The notes beneath the pieces are model-generated. The model saw nothing but the letters and a program-made list of their open reading frames with translations. It made no database searches and had not been told where the DNA came from. Below, piece after piece: positions 1 through 7,617 of a stretch of 41,486 nucleotides of DNA (positions are counted from its first letter, which is position 1; every line of letters starts with the position of its first letter). Where the stretch lies: NCBI GenBank assembly GCA_030611015.1, contig JAUWQP010000003.1, positions 1-41,486 of the forward strand. The letters run 5' to 3'. The stretch comes from Chloroflexota bacterium (GTDB taxonomy: Bacteria > Chloroflexota > Dehalococcoidia > GIF9 > AB-539-J10). The translations under genes and the position numbers were made by a program.

Positions 1-47
1 GCGGAATTGAATTTATCCCTTTGCGCTTAAAGGCGACTGGAAAACTG
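1..47 (+). repeat. Dispersed intergenic repeat, copy A
   Basis: This 47-base stretch at the window edge matches positions 2379-2425 at 45 of 47 positions by eye. A weaker relative of its 3' half lies at 11342-11380. It is non-coding and may extend beyond the window on the left. It sits downstream of the methyltransferase gene at 122-892. Function is unknown; its spread through intergenic spacers suggests a short interspersed element. Confidence 0.7.
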
Positions 48-121
48 CACACGTATATTGTTAGTGCCTCTTTAGATTAGAATTCTCTGTGAAGGTAATT
101 ATTATGGCTGGCTATCAGTCT

Positions 122-892
122 TTATCTTCGTTTCGTTCCCCACATCACAATGGCTGCACCTTTAAGCAGGGATCTTGTTTCTACCAGCGGAATTCCGTTG
201 CCACGCCATATTGCGGCGAGGCGATCAACAGGACACCGGTGACAGAAGCCCGAGATACTCGGACCTAAGAAACAGCCAACACGATGCCAACCTCGTGAAA
301 CGGGGATGGTCATTACTGGCATGACGACCCTATTGTAGATTTCCCATAGAGCTCTCACCCAAAGGGCTTCTGGAATGCCGAACTCAAGCGAGAGCAATTC
401 CCCGCCTGGTTTCAGTACGCGAGACAGCTCCCGTATTGTTGCATCAGGGTCTTGGACATAACGCAACAGGTAGGTGAAGACAACCGTATCGAAGGTCTCA
501 TCAGGAAATGGTAAATGCTCAGCGCGGCCCTGGATAAGTTGGACTCTGCCGTCCAGGCTTTGCTTCTCAACGGCGCGGAGGCCAGCTTCCAGCATCAAGT
601 GGCTAACATCAAGCCCCACGATTCGGCCATTATTGTGGCCGGCAATCTCAATGGCGACACCGGCTGTACCGGTACATACGTCAAGCACAAGGTTTCCCGG
701 CCGAAAAGCCATTCGCGAGACTAAGAACCTGCGCCAACGAAGGTACTGAAAGAAAGTCAGCACTTGCGCCCAGGTGTCGTACGAGGGGGCAATACCATCG
801 AACAGGTCTTGGGCAAGGGTTCTCCTTACTGGGACCGCAGGTTGGGATTCAGCTAGCGAAGCCCCTCGGTCCTCTCTTTTATTTGTCTTCAT
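122..892 (-). CDS. UbiE/MenG-like SAM-dependent methyltransferase
   Basis: A 256-residue class I SAM-dependent methyltransferase, probably cytoplasmic. The N-terminal FDGIAPSYDTW stretch (residues 31-41) is typical of the UbiE/MenG/COQ5 family. Motif I, VLDVCTGTAG, follows at residues 69-78, and the post-I acidic motif GLDVS lies near residue 95. The RELSRVLKPGGELLSLEFG region is the usual motif III. The length fits the family (about 230-260). A clear Shine-Dalgarno (AAGGAG) lies 8 bases upstream of the ATG on the minus strand, which fixes the start. The gene stands alone, with no quinone-biosynthesis neighbours, so the substrate cannot be assigned; a menaquinone methylation role is possible but unproven. 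Family assignment is confident; function is not. Confidence 0.85.
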   Translation of the reverse strand: MKTNKREDRGASLAESQPAVPVRRTLAQDLFDGIAPSYDTWAQVLTFFQYLRWRRFLVSRMAFRPGNLVLDVCTGTAGVAIEIAGHNNGRIVGLDVSHLMLEAGLRAVEKQSLDGRVQLIQGRAEHLPFPDETFDTVVFTYLLRYVQDPDATIRELSRVLKPGGELLSLEFGIPEALWVRALWEIYNRVVMPVMTIPVSRGWHRVGCFLGPSISGFCHRCPVDRLAAIWRGNGIPLVETRSLLKGAAIVMWGTKRR

Positions 893-1154
893 TCTTTATT
901 CTCCTTCGAGCTGTCTTTTCTGCACACTATCTCATAAAATTAGCAGCGCCAGGATGCTGCGGGCTTGGGTCATTCTTGATTGTGGATAACATATGTAATC
1001 TAGGTAAACAAATCCGGCAATTTTAGTTCGACCATACGCTGAAGTTGAACAATAGCATAAAGTTCTATCTGTCGTCCAGTACCGCCCACTTTACCCGACT
1101 TGAACTCTATTACATACCCAATTCTTGAGTAGTTCTAAACTACACGTTTAGTCA

Positions 1155-1223
1155 GACTGTTCACTTTGCCATCCACAACACCTGAGGCAGACGTAGACCT
1201 GGAATAGAGCCACGGCGGGACTT
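1155..1223 (+). repeat. Dispersed repeat, copy D
   Basis: This roughly 69-base block aligns with 13515-13583 at about 70-75 percent identity by eye, with shared blocks such as TGAGG, GAGCC and CGGCG-GACTT. It ends directly against the -35 box of the promoter at 1222. Neither copy encodes a recognisable protein. Confidence 0.45.
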
Positions 1224-1249
1224 GACAATCTTAATAATTGGTGTATGAT
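1222..1249 (+). promoter_or_regulatory. Sigma-70-type promoter for the zinc-ribbon gene
   Basis: A consensus TTGACA at 1222-1227 and TATGAT at 1244-1249 are separated by 16 bases. Transcription would start near 1256, leaving a leader of about 105 bases before the ATG at 1363. Long leaders are common on bacterial cold-shock mRNAs, which would suit the downstream RRM gene, but no specific leader structure was identified. Confidence 0.6.
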
Positions 1250-1362
1250 GTATTTAATAGTTTAAGTTTAGGTTATTACAATCTTCTTAGGATTCTGTTA
1301 GATTCATATCAAGTATTGGGTGACCCAAACCAGCTAAAAATTTTGAGAAAGGAGGTCATCCA

Positions 1363-1668
1363 ATGAGTTTTCAAGACAAAACGATCCAGTGTGCCGATTG
1401 TGGGACTGACTTCAGCTTCACCGCTGAGGAACAAGAGTTCTTTCAATCCAAGGGCTATACTAATGAGCCCAAGCGCTGTCCTTCATGCCGCCAGGCAAGG
1501 AAGACAGAGCGGTACGGAAGTCGTGGTAACAGCTACGGTCTCCCACGCCAAATGTTTCCTGCCATATGCGCCGAGTGCGGCAAAGACACCGAAGTGCCTT
1601 TTGAGCCTGTCAATGGCAGGCCGGTCTATTGTAGCGATTGCTACAGTAAAGTCAGACCGAGTAGATAA
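1363..1668 (+). CDS. Zinc-ribbon protein with CxxC-x17-CxxC domain
   Basis: A 101-residue small zinc-binding protein. It has two knuckle pairs. The first (CADC near residue 10, CPSC near residue 39) resembles the probable zinc-ribbon family seen in many anaerobes. The second is CAEC, then exactly 17 residues, then CSDC, matching the CxxC-x17-CxxC domain. The centre is Arg/Ser/Gly-rich, suggesting nucleic-acid contact. A strong Shine-Dalgarno (AAAGGAGGT) lies 7 bases before the ATG. It is followed by a 19-bp hairpin and then an RRM protein gene, so a role in RNA binding or stress response is plausible but inferred only from context. Real gene: confident. Function: unknown. Confidence 0.85.
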   Translation: MSFQDKTIQCADCGTDFSFTAEEQEFFQSKGYTNEPKRCPSCRQARKTERYGSRGNSYGLPRQMFPAICAECGKDTEVPFEPVNGRPVYCSDCYSKVRPSR

Positions 1669-1679
1669 TGCCGGTTTGA

Positions 1680-1727
1680 CCAGAGACATACACGGGCCGG
1701 GGATACGTGGCCCGTGTATGTCTCTGG
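1680..1727 (+). other. Perfect 19-bp hairpin between zinc-ribbon and RRM genes
   Basis: The arms 1680-1698 and 1709-1727 are perfectly complementary over 19 bp, with a 10-base loop. There is no T-run on either side, so it does not look like a standard intrinsic terminator. It begins 11 bases after the zinc-ribbon stop codon and lies 177 bases before the RRM start. It could stabilise the upstream mRNA, mark a processing site, or partly terminate. Confidence 0.8.
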
Positions 1728-1903
1728 AATGTGGCGACGCGTCATCTCAATGGGAGTCTCGACACATGAAGGTGAATTCCAAGATTCCCTGTTGTGTCGC
1801 TTTCAAAGGATGATGCAAATGAGTGGAATTCTGCGCGAGGCAAAGTCCCACAGCCATTTTCTATACAAGGATTACGAGATTAAGCGAAAGGAGGAGCACT
1901 GGT

Positions 1904-2221
1904 ATGAAGATTTACGTGGGGAACTTACCCTATGAGATAACTGAAGAGGAATTACGTCAGGAATTTGGGACTTTTGGAGAAGTGACGTCTGTAAACATTA
2001 TAACAGACAAATTCAGTGGGCGACCCAGGGGATTCGGGTTTGTTGAAATGCCAACAGTGTCTGAAGGTCAAGCCGCAATTGCCGGCCTCAATGGGAAGGA
2101 ACTGAAGGACCAGACGCTTAATGTTAACGCGGCTCGCCCACCTTCTGAGAGCAGAGGTGGTGGGTCTTACGGCAACAGAAGGCCTGGTGGACCTAGTAGA
2201 GGAAGGCAGAGAAGATATTAA
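1904..2221 (+). CDS. RRM-domain RNA-binding protein
   Basis: A 105-residue protein with a single RNA recognition motif. RNP2 is KIYVGNLP at residues 2-9 and RNP1 is RGFGFVEM near residue 44. The Gly/Arg/Ser-rich tail (GGGSYGNRRPGG and similar) is typical of bacterial Rbp-type, cold-inducible RNA-binding proteins of about 80-110 residues. The start at 1904 was chosen over the upstream ATG at 1823 because AAAGGAGGAG sits 7 bases before it and the domain begins at residue 2. It follows the zinc-ribbon gene on the same strand and may share its transcript through the intervening hairpin. It probably binds single-stranded RNA in the cytoplasm as a chaperone, perhaps in the cold; that last part is family knowledge, not visible here. 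Confidence 0.92.
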   Translation: MKIYVGNLPYEITEEELRQEFGTFGEVTSVNIITDKFSGRPRGFGFVEMPTVSEGQAAIAGLNGKELKDQTLNVNAARPPSESRGGGSYGNRRPGGPSRGRQRRY

Positions 2222-2378
2222 GCTCCTTCTCATTCATTATCCTTGAGATGTGTAACACTTAGCTAGATTGTTTGCTTAAGTTCCTCGAACCCCGTGGAGA
2301 GGTCGAGCAATTGCTAAGCCATTTCAGGAATGCATTAAATCTTAGCCCTTCGGCGTCTTGTGAGCCAGACTACCAAAG

Positions 2379-2442
2379 GCGGAATCGAATTTATCCCTTA
2401 GCGCTTAAAGGCGACTGGAAAACTGAGCAATCCGTGTGATTG
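2379..2442 (+). repeat. Dispersed intergenic repeat, copy B
   Basis: Positions 2379-2425 match copy A (1-47) at 45 of 47 bases. The continuing segment to 2442 matches 11342-11380 (copy C) in its GCAATCC and GATTGTT blocks. This is the most complete copy in the window. It lies directly upstream of the possible promoter at 2440-2468, so the repeat could contribute a promoter element. Confidence 0.7.
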
Positions 2443-2468
2443 TTCACTCCGCCATTTTGCTGTATAAT
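2440..2468 (+). promoter_or_regulatory. Possible promoter for the DUF5714 gene
   Basis: A perfect TATAAT at 2463-2468 has TTGTTC (weak -35, 3 of 6) 17 bases upstream. The predicted start near 2475 would give a leader containing the mini-ORF at 2523. The weak -35 box keeps confidence modest. Confidence 0.4.
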
Positions 2469-2522
2469 CCAACTGTAAAGCATGTTCCGAATAAGCTTCA
2501 GCATCAACGATTCATAGGTAGC

Positions 2523-2597
2523 ATGACATCTCCGTTCCAAATATGCGTTCATTGCTCTGCCATTCGCAAATCCACTTATACGGAGTGTCCTGGCTGA
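2523..2597 (+). CDS. Possible 24-residue Cys-rich leader peptide
   Basis: A short ATG-initiated ORF encodes 24 residues with a CVHC knuckle and a later TECPG, like half of a zinc ribbon. Its stop codon directly abuts the GGAG Shine-Dalgarno of the next gene, an arrangement seen with coupled leader peptides. The next protein also begins MTS and has a CVIC knuckle, so this may be a decayed duplication of that N-terminus. Its own ribosome-binding site is weak (AGGT). It may equally be chance. Confidence 0.25.
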   Translation: MTSPFQICVHCSAIRKSTYTECPG

Positions 2598-2620
2598 AAG
2601 GAGTTAACGCTTAAGAATCA

Positions 2621-3334
2621 ATGACCTCTGTGGCTAACTGTGTAATCTGCGGGCAACCGCTTGTCTATGCTACCGAAACCAGGATTAGGAAATGCGATTT
2701 TTGCGGACATGAAGATAATACTTTGATATACTGTGCCGCCGGACACTACGTCTGTGACCTCTGTCACAGCAAGAAAGCGGTGGAAGTTGCGAGGCAGTTG
2801 TTGGACACCACTGATTCGAAGGACACGGTCTGTATTCTTGAGCAAATTATGGCCCATCCCGCAATACCCATGCACGGTCCTGAGCATCATTCTATCGTTC
2901 CGGGTGCCATCATCGCCGCTGTCCGGAATGCTGGTTACCGGTGCCCCGATGGAGCTATTGATGAGGCTTTACAGAGGGCAACCGAGGTGCCCGGGGGATG
3001 GTGCGGGTCTTATGGTGCCTGTGGAGCAGCAGTGGGAGTCGGTATTGCGGTAAGCGTATTGACAGGTGCCACGCCGCTGACCGGCGGGCCACGCTCACTG
3101 GCTTTGGGAGCTACTTCGTTCGCCCTTGCTCGAATGCTTGACGGTCAACCGCGCTGTTGTAAGAGAGCGACAAGGCTTGCGGTCGCAGCGGCTGTGGATT
3201 ATCTGAGAGAGCATCTTGAAATCCAGCTTCCTTGCACGAGGAAGACCATTTGTACATATGTTCCACGAAACCAGGAGTGCCCGCGAACACTGTGCCCGTA
3301 TTATGATTCTGATACAGAGTTGAGCAGGACATGA
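2621..3334 (+). CDS. DUF5714-type Cys-rich protein
   Basis: A 237-residue protein. The N-terminal 50 residues carry rubredoxin-like knuckles (CVIC 7-10, CDFC 25-28, a single Cys 38, CDLC 45-48), expected to bind zinc or iron. The body has MHGPEHHSIVPG at residues 84-95, a signature I associate with DUF5714, followed by a Gly/Ala-rich segment (CGSYGACGAAVGVGIAVSVLTG) and further cysteines near the C-terminus. DUF5714 modules often occur with SAM-dependent or radical-SAM enzymes in anaerobes; no activity is established. The ATG has GAAAGGAG about 16 bases upstream, a long spacing, but no better start is in frame. It is cytoplasmic with no signal peptide. Family call moderate; function unknown. 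Confidence 0.75.
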   Translation: MTSVANCVICGQPLVYATETRIRKCDFCGHEDNTLIYCAAGHYVCDLCHSKKAVEVARQLLDTTDSKDTVCILEQIMAHPAIPMHGPEHHSIVPGAIIAAVRNAGYRCPDGAIDEALQRATEVPGGWCGSYGACGAAVGVGIAVSVLTGATPLTGGPRSLALGATSFALARMLDGQPRCCKRATRLAVAAAVDYLREHLEIQLPCTRKTICTYVPRNQECPRTLCPYYDSDTELSRT

Positions 3335-3577
3335 GGTTTGGGGCTTAAGAAGTGGATACATTTGCAGGAATCGCGCCGCGTTTGGCCGCACATTCAGTTT
3401 TCCTGATTGATGCCAAGCCTCTTATTAGCCATTGATTGTAAGCCATCAGCGTTTTTGGAGCAGGATCATGCATGTTACAATACTACGGGATACCACCACC
3501 GATGTATGCATAGTCCTTTCAGGGAGAAGCGAAGCCGGTGTGAGTATTAAAATTCTAGAAAGAGGAGGTTCTTGTAA

Positions 3578-4150
3578 ATGCCGAAGATAGCAATTGGAGC
3601 ACGCACACTTCTTTACCCACTTCCCGCTGTTCTTGTCGGGGCCAACGTTGACGGAAAACCGAACTTCTCTACATACGCCTGGTGTGGGATTGTAAGCAGC
3701 CGTCCACCCACGCTCTCTGTTGCTTTCCAACACCAGCGCCATACCCTCAAGGGCGTTAAACAAAATGGCACATTCTCCGTAAACATCCCCTCCATTGAGT
3801 TGGTAGAGGAAACAGATTACTGCGGACTTGTCTCGGGGCGAAAGACTGATAAAGTGGCAGACTGCAAATTCAATATCTTTTATGGCGAACTTGCCAATGC
3901 GCCTATGATTAGCGAGTGTCCTGTAAATATTGAATGCCTCGCTCTGCACATCCTGAATCTGGGGAGTCATGAGATGGTAGTGGGACGAATTAAAGAAGTT
4001 TACGCTACAGATTCATGCTTGACTGATGGCGAGCCCGATGTAACCAAAATTCAGCCTTTCCTCTGGGTTACGGATCCGGAAAACCAATATTGGACATTGG
4101 GCAAGCCTATAGGCGAGGCATTCAGCATCGGGAAGCGGATGAAAAGGTAA
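3578..4150 (+). CDS. Flavin reductase family (FMN-binding split barrel) protein
   Basis: A 190-residue flavoprotein of the flavin-reductase-like/flavoredoxin family. The N-terminus (PLPAVLVGANVDGKPNFSTYAWCG, residues 14-37) and PPTLSVAFQHQRHTLKGVKQNGTFSVN are the usual FMN-contacting strands of the split barrel. The length fits the family (about 180-200). It probably transfers electrons between a reduced carrier or NAD(P)H and FMN, or reduces a small substrate, in the cytoplasm. The Shine-Dalgarno AGAGGAGG lies 8-9 bases before the ATG. It has no operon partner, so the physiological role is open. Family assignment is confident. Confidence 0.88.
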   Translation: MPKIAIGARTLLYPLPAVLVGANVDGKPNFSTYAWCGIVSSRPPTLSVAFQHQRHTLKGVKQNGTFSVNIPSIELVEETDYCGLVSGRKTDKVADCKFNIFYGELANAPMISECPVNIECLALHILNLGSHEMVVGRIKEVYATDSCLTDGEPDVTKIQPFLWVTDPENQYWTLGKPIGEAFSIGKRMKR

Positions 4151-5106
4151 GCCGAAGTTGCAGCATAAGGAGCCTCCGAATCTCGCTGACTCGTGCTGAC
4201 TATGCGCAGCCACATTGCTCAGTTACAGGGCAGTATCTTACGTATGCTCCGGCTGTTTCCCGATTCATTGAACAAACTCGACTACTTTTCCGAGGAGTAG
4301 GGACTAGCTCGTAGGGCGTGGATCAGGGAAGGCTTTAGGAGAGCTACAGGGAAATCTCAGTAGGGATGTGGCATAGAGATAAATACATTATTGAGCCCAG
4401 CCAGTAGCGTCCACATTGTAAGCCGACTATGAGAACCGGCAATACATCTTGGGGATGCGTTGAGTTGTTGTGCCACAACTCCCCCCGGTTGCTGAGATCC
4501 AGTGAGCTATGACCACGCTCTAAGATGTGATTCTGTATGGGCAATCAGAGCGGTGGGGGTGGGGGATTCAGATCTTTGCTTCAGGAGGTCTTGCAGCCTC
4601 TTGGCTAGATGTCCGCTATGCTTCTGGCTTCTGTTCTCCTCACCGTGCTGGGCGTCCTAGCCAGTGAAGAACCCGGCTGTTTGCTTAATCTTGGCCACAG
4701 GGATATTCCCGGGTCGAAGATGAGTCCGTCTTTGACTACCTTGTCCCTGGGACTTGTTTCTTTCGCACTTATACTGAAGCTATCTTAATTGTAGTAGCCA
4801 AGACGCCCTGCGCTCTCTGGCGCAAGATACTTTCACTAGCGGCAATTTGAGCGGTATCTACAGATGCAGCCTTTTCAGGTTATCTGCTCGTTTGTATTTT
4901 ATTGCTTCTTTGAAAGTGGTCAGTGCTACCTGTTCTGCCATCTTGGTCAGTCCGACGACATCGTTCTGGTGCCTGAGTCAAGCTCCAATACCCGACGCAC
5001 AGGATGGATTCGTACCGCTCCAAAGTGTTCAACTTGCTTGCCGCTTTCAATACGCATTTTCTTGCAACAAATTAGTGTAAGCCAGTAACTCCGTTGTTTG
5101 CATTAT

Positions 5107-5161
5107 ATCGGATGTAAACCGATGCAATTGCTAGGAAGAAATGATAGATCGGTCTTTTTTT
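5107..5161 (+). terminator. Terminator-like hairpin with a competing arm
   Basis: ACCGAT (5118-5123) can pair with ATCGGT (5148-5153), and the second arm is followed after one base by seven T residues (5155-5161). An upstream ATCGG (5107-5111) could pair with the same CCGAT instead, giving two mutually exclusive hairpins. Stems are only 5-6 bp and the loop of the terminator form is 24 bases, so this is a weak candidate. No gene is evident just upstream. Confidence 0.35.
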
Positions 5162-5292
5162 CAGAGAAGCATCGGAAAGGTGCGATTATGACAATTACTT
5201 TATATAAATCCTACCTGCAAGTGGCAAAGTGTTGATAGTGTATTACACTTCTTGTTATTCTGCTACTACTTCTCCTGCTTGATAGAATAGTT

Positions 5293-5298
5293 TATAAT
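5293..5298 (+). promoter_or_regulatory. Possible -10 box for the flavoprotein gene
   Basis: A perfect TATAAT lies about 100 bases upstream of the flavoprotein start at 5399. No convincing -35 box lies at the right distance, so this is tentative. Confidence 0.3.
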
Positions 5299-5398
5299 GT
5301 TCAACGGCTGAATCATAGAACTGCGCTAACTTAAGACCAAGGCGACAACTCCCACGGTGCAGTTATTTATGAACCGGGATAGATTAAGGAGTCGCGAG

Positions 5399-5965
5399 AT
5401 GAAAGTCATAGGTATAGTCGGCAGTCCAAGAGAAAATGGCAATACAGAATTGTTAACCAAGCATACGCTTAAAGCAATTTCTGAGGAAGGGTTGGATATT
5501 GAGCTCATACGGTTAGCTGGCCTGGAAATAAAGCCGTGCAATGCGTGTATGGCATGTAGAGAAGAAGAACATTGCCCTATCGAGGATGGCCTGTTTCCAA
5601 TATATCTCAAGATGAAAGCAGCCGAGGGTATAATTCTAGCCTCACCCGTGTATTTTGGCTCTGCTACGGCGCTGATTAAGTCGCTTATGGAGCGTGTTGG
5701 TTACATCTCACGCTGGAATGGTGACCCCTTCTGTGGGAAGGTTGGCGGGCCCTTAGTAGTGGCACGACGAGCCGGCAAGAACTTTACAATTGCTCAACTT
5801 ACCTGCTGGTTTCAGATTCTAGGGTTCTTCATTCCGGGTTCTACGTATTGGAATGTTGCTATCGGTCGAGAAAAAGGCGAAGTGGAACAGGATGAAGAAG
5901 GACTTAACACAGCCTGGAACTTCGGTAAGAATATGGCCTTTCTAATTAAGAAATTGAGCAGGTGA
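5399..5965 (+). CDS. Iron-sulfur flavoprotein / NADPH-dependent FMN reductase family
   Basis: A 188-residue flavodoxin-fold protein. It opens MKVIGIVGSPRENGNTE, the phosphate-binding loop for FMN. A compact cysteine motif, CNACMAC then five residues then C (Cx2Cx2Cx5C), follows at roughly residues 48-59; this is the [4Fe-4S] ligand set of archaeal and bacterial iron-sulfur flavoproteins (Isf). ASPVYFGSATALIKSLMER is the second flavin-contacting loop. The start at 5399 was preferred to the ATG at 5357 because AAGGAG lies 7 bases upstream and the flavodoxin strand begins at residue 2. It is likely a cytoplasmic electron carrier accepting from ferredoxin, perhaps in detoxification of O2 or peroxide; that role is from the family. 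It stands alone. Confidence 0.88.
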   Translation: MKVIGIVGSPRENGNTELLTKHTLKAISEEGLDIELIRLAGLEIKPCNACMACREEEHCPIEDGLFPIYLKMKAAEGIILASPVYFGSATALIKSLMERVGYISRWNGDPFCGKVGGPLVVARRAGKNFTIAQLTCWFQILGFFIPGSTYWNVAIGREKGEVEQDEEGLNTAWNFGKNMAFLIKKLSR

Positions 5966-5970
5966 CAGAA

Positions 5971-5992
5971 TCACGCGTTTAGCCAGATTGTT
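5971..5992 (+). repeat. Short degenerate repeat
   Basis: The segment resembles 1142-1164 and 2254-2273, sharing a core like TTTAGCCAGATTGTT. It lies just after the flavoprotein stop codon. It may be a fragment of the family seen at 2379-2442, which also ends in GATTGTT. Confidence 0.35.
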
Positions 5993-6188
5993 ACCTTCAC
6001 GGTTAGAAGAGAAATGCTTGTATGCTCTTCCGCTGTCATACACTGGCTTTATGGATCTGCTAGGAAAGGCGGGTTCTAATTACAAAATTTACAAAATGTA
6101 AAGCTCCGGCAAGGTCAACCTGCTTCGATTGATTTCTGCTCCAATCTCAACGGTAATATAATGAATTTACTTGTGGGAGTACTGCTAA

Positions 6189-7244
6189 ATGGAAATAATT
6201 GATTTGCGTAGCGACACTATTACCCATCCCACGCCCGGGATGCGGCAGGCAATCTTCGAGGCGGAAGTAGGGGACGATGTTTATGGTGAGGACGCCACGG
6301 TCAATCGGCTTGAGATGATGGCGGCGGCGAGCATGGGTAAAGAAGCCGCGCTGTTAACCACATCTGGCACCCAGGGCAATCTTATCGCTGTGCTCACTTA
6401 TACCAATCATGGGGACGAGATTATTGTGGGAGATGAGGCTCACATGTTCTGGTACGAAGTAGGCGGTGCTGCCGCCCTCGGTGGTGTGACTATGCGCACC
6501 TTGCCCAACGATAGCTGTGGCCGTCTCAATCCAGATGATATCGATCGAGCAATTCGGGACAAGGATATCCACTACCCGGAGACCACGCTCCTCTGCCTTG
6601 AGAACACGCATAATCGCTGCGGTGGAACAGTCCTTACCACAGACTATACAAACGAAGTCTGTAATCTAGCCCACAGACGTGGGCTAAAAGTGCATCTGGA
6701 TGGGGCGCGCATTTTCAATGCCGCAATTGCTCTGGGCGTACCGGCGTGTGCACTTACCGAGAACGTTGATTCAGTATCATTATGCCTTTCGAAAGGACTG
6801 AGTGCGCCTGTTGGGTCACTGCTGTGCGGTAGCAAGGATTCTATTGAGCGAGCCCGCAAGTTTCGCAAGATGCTGGGCGGAGGCATGCGGCAGGCGGGGA
6901 TTATCGCAGCCGCAGGCATCGTGGCGTTGGAAACAATGGTAGATCGCCTGGGGGAAGATCACGCCAATGCGAGACGTTTAGCACAGGGGCTGGCAGGCAT
7001 CAAGGGAATCACGCTGGCCCAGGACAACATACCTACTAACATCGTGATGTTCAAGCTCTCGCCAGAGCTATCTGCCCGCGAGTTTATGGAAGGCCTTGAA
7101 AAGGCAGGGGTGAAGGTAGGCTTGCGGGACGGCCGTCCGTTCCGTGCGGTTACTCATTGCATGGTATCATCGTCAGATATTGACGAAGCGCTGACACGCA
7201 TCGAGACGGTTTGTCGCAGGCTCCGTCGTCGGGTTCAGAAATAA
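6189..7244 (+). CDS. ltaE: Low-specificity L-threonine aldolase
   Basis: A 351-residue PLP enzyme of the beta-eliminating lyase fold that splits threonine or allo-threonine into glycine and acetaldehyde. The N-terminal IDLRSDTITHPTPGMR (residues 4-19) and GDDVYGEDATVNRLE are family hallmarks. The PLP-phosphate loop is SGTQGN (59-64), the PLP-ring aspartate lies in HLDGAR (Asp171), and the Schiff-base lysine is Lys202 in CLSKGLSAPVGS. The length matches the family (330-360). GGGAG lies about 9 bases before the ATG, and a TATAAT at 6157-6162 could be its -10 box. It may supply glycine and C1 units, which would connect loosely to folate metabolism, but it is far from the main operon. Confident call. 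Confidence 0.93.
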   Translation: MEIIDLRSDTITHPTPGMRQAIFEAEVGDDVYGEDATVNRLEMMAAASMGKEAALLTTSGTQGNLIAVLTYTNHGDEIIVGDEAHMFWYEVGGAAALGGVTMRTLPNDSCGRLNPDDIDRAIRDKDIHYPETTLLCLENTHNRCGGTVLTTDYTNEVCNLAHRRGLKVHLDGARIFNAAIALGVPACALTENVDSVSLCLSKGLSAPVGSLLCGSKDSIERARKFRKMLGGGMRQAGIIAAAGIVALETMVDRLGEDHANARRLAQGLAGIKGITLAQDNIPTNIVMFKLSPELSAREFMEGLEKAGVKVGLRDGRPFRAVTHCMVSSSDIDEALTRIETVCRRLRRRVQK

Positions 7245-7486
7245 CTTTTGCATTACAGCAATTGTCTTGTCAATGCATTGCAAGCTGATTTATACAAATT
7301 CATGCAGGCGTCGGCTCTTATTTCCAGATAATCCTCGAAATCGAACACCAGGATGACAGAATTGGGTTACGTCACTTTTCATTGGAACGCAGTGCGGCGA
7401 GAGAATTTTAGCCAACGAAGAATTGGCTGTTTAACATTGGGAGTGTCGCGAATCGCTAAATCTGATAGCGTCAGTATAGCTTTGGC

Positions 7487-7511
7487 AGTGAGTGGGTGCT
7501 CACTAATTTTT
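7487..7511 (+). terminator. Weak intrinsic-terminator candidate
   Basis: AGTGAG (7487-7492) pairs with CTCACT (7499-7504) around a 6-base loop, followed by AA and five T residues. The stem is only 6 bp and it lies 240 bases after the aldolase stop, so it is a low-confidence candidate. Confidence 0.3.
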
Positions 7512-7557
7512 CAATCGTAATTTTCTTAAACGCCAGACGCAATGATTTGGCATGGGA

Positions 7558-7566
7558 TGCTATAAT
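7558..7566 (+). promoter_or_regulatory. Extended -10 promoter for the M20 hydrolase
   Basis: TGCTATAAT gives an extended -10 element (TGn plus a perfect TATAAT at 7561-7566). No good -35 box is visible, which extended -10 promoters tolerate. The leader to the ATG at 7618 would be about 45 bases. Confidence 0.45.
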
Positions 7567-7617
7567 CGGCCTGCCTAGGGGCCAGGTGGGCTGCAATCGT
7601 GACAAAAGGAGGTATCA

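Larger units (their letters stand above)
893..1362. other. Intergenic spacer with promoter and repeat remnants
   Basis: This 470-base spacer lies between the divergent methyltransferase and zinc-ribbon genes. No coding ORF is credible. It holds a degenerate repeat around 1142-1164, a longer block at 1155-1223 resembling 13515-13583, and a good promoter at 1222-1249. The leader from the predicted start site to the zinc-ribbon ATG would be about 105 bases. Confidence 0.6.
2222..2620. other. Spacer with repeat, putative promoter and mini-ORF
   Basis: About 400 bases separate the RRM and DUF5714 genes. The spacer holds a short degenerate repeat at 2254-2273, the well conserved repeat copy B at 2379-2425, a possible promoter at 2440-2468 and a 24-codon ORF at 2523-2597. 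No longer coding region was seen. Confidence 0.6.
4151..5398. other. 1.2-kb region with no recognisable gene
   Basis: No open frame of meaningful length or family resemblance occurs here on either strand. On the minus strand between about 4,550 and 5,000 there are short open stretches in different frames (for example one reading MAEQVALTTFKEAIKYKRAD before a stop), which may be remnants of decayed coding sequence, but I could not identify a parent gene. A terminator-like structure lies at 5107-5161 and a TATAAT box at 5293-5298. I saw no tRNA or rRNA. Confidence 0.5.
7245..7617. other. Spacer with weak terminator and extended -10 promoter
   Basis: About 370 bases without a gene. It contains a small hairpin followed by a T-run (7487-7511) and an extended -10 promoter (7558-7566). 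Nothing else was recognised. Confidence 0.5.

Noticed and set aside
4847..5088. Two overlapping short plus-strand ORFs
   Set aside because: Composition and lack of ribosome-binding site or homology-like motifs suggest chance frames in a decayed region.
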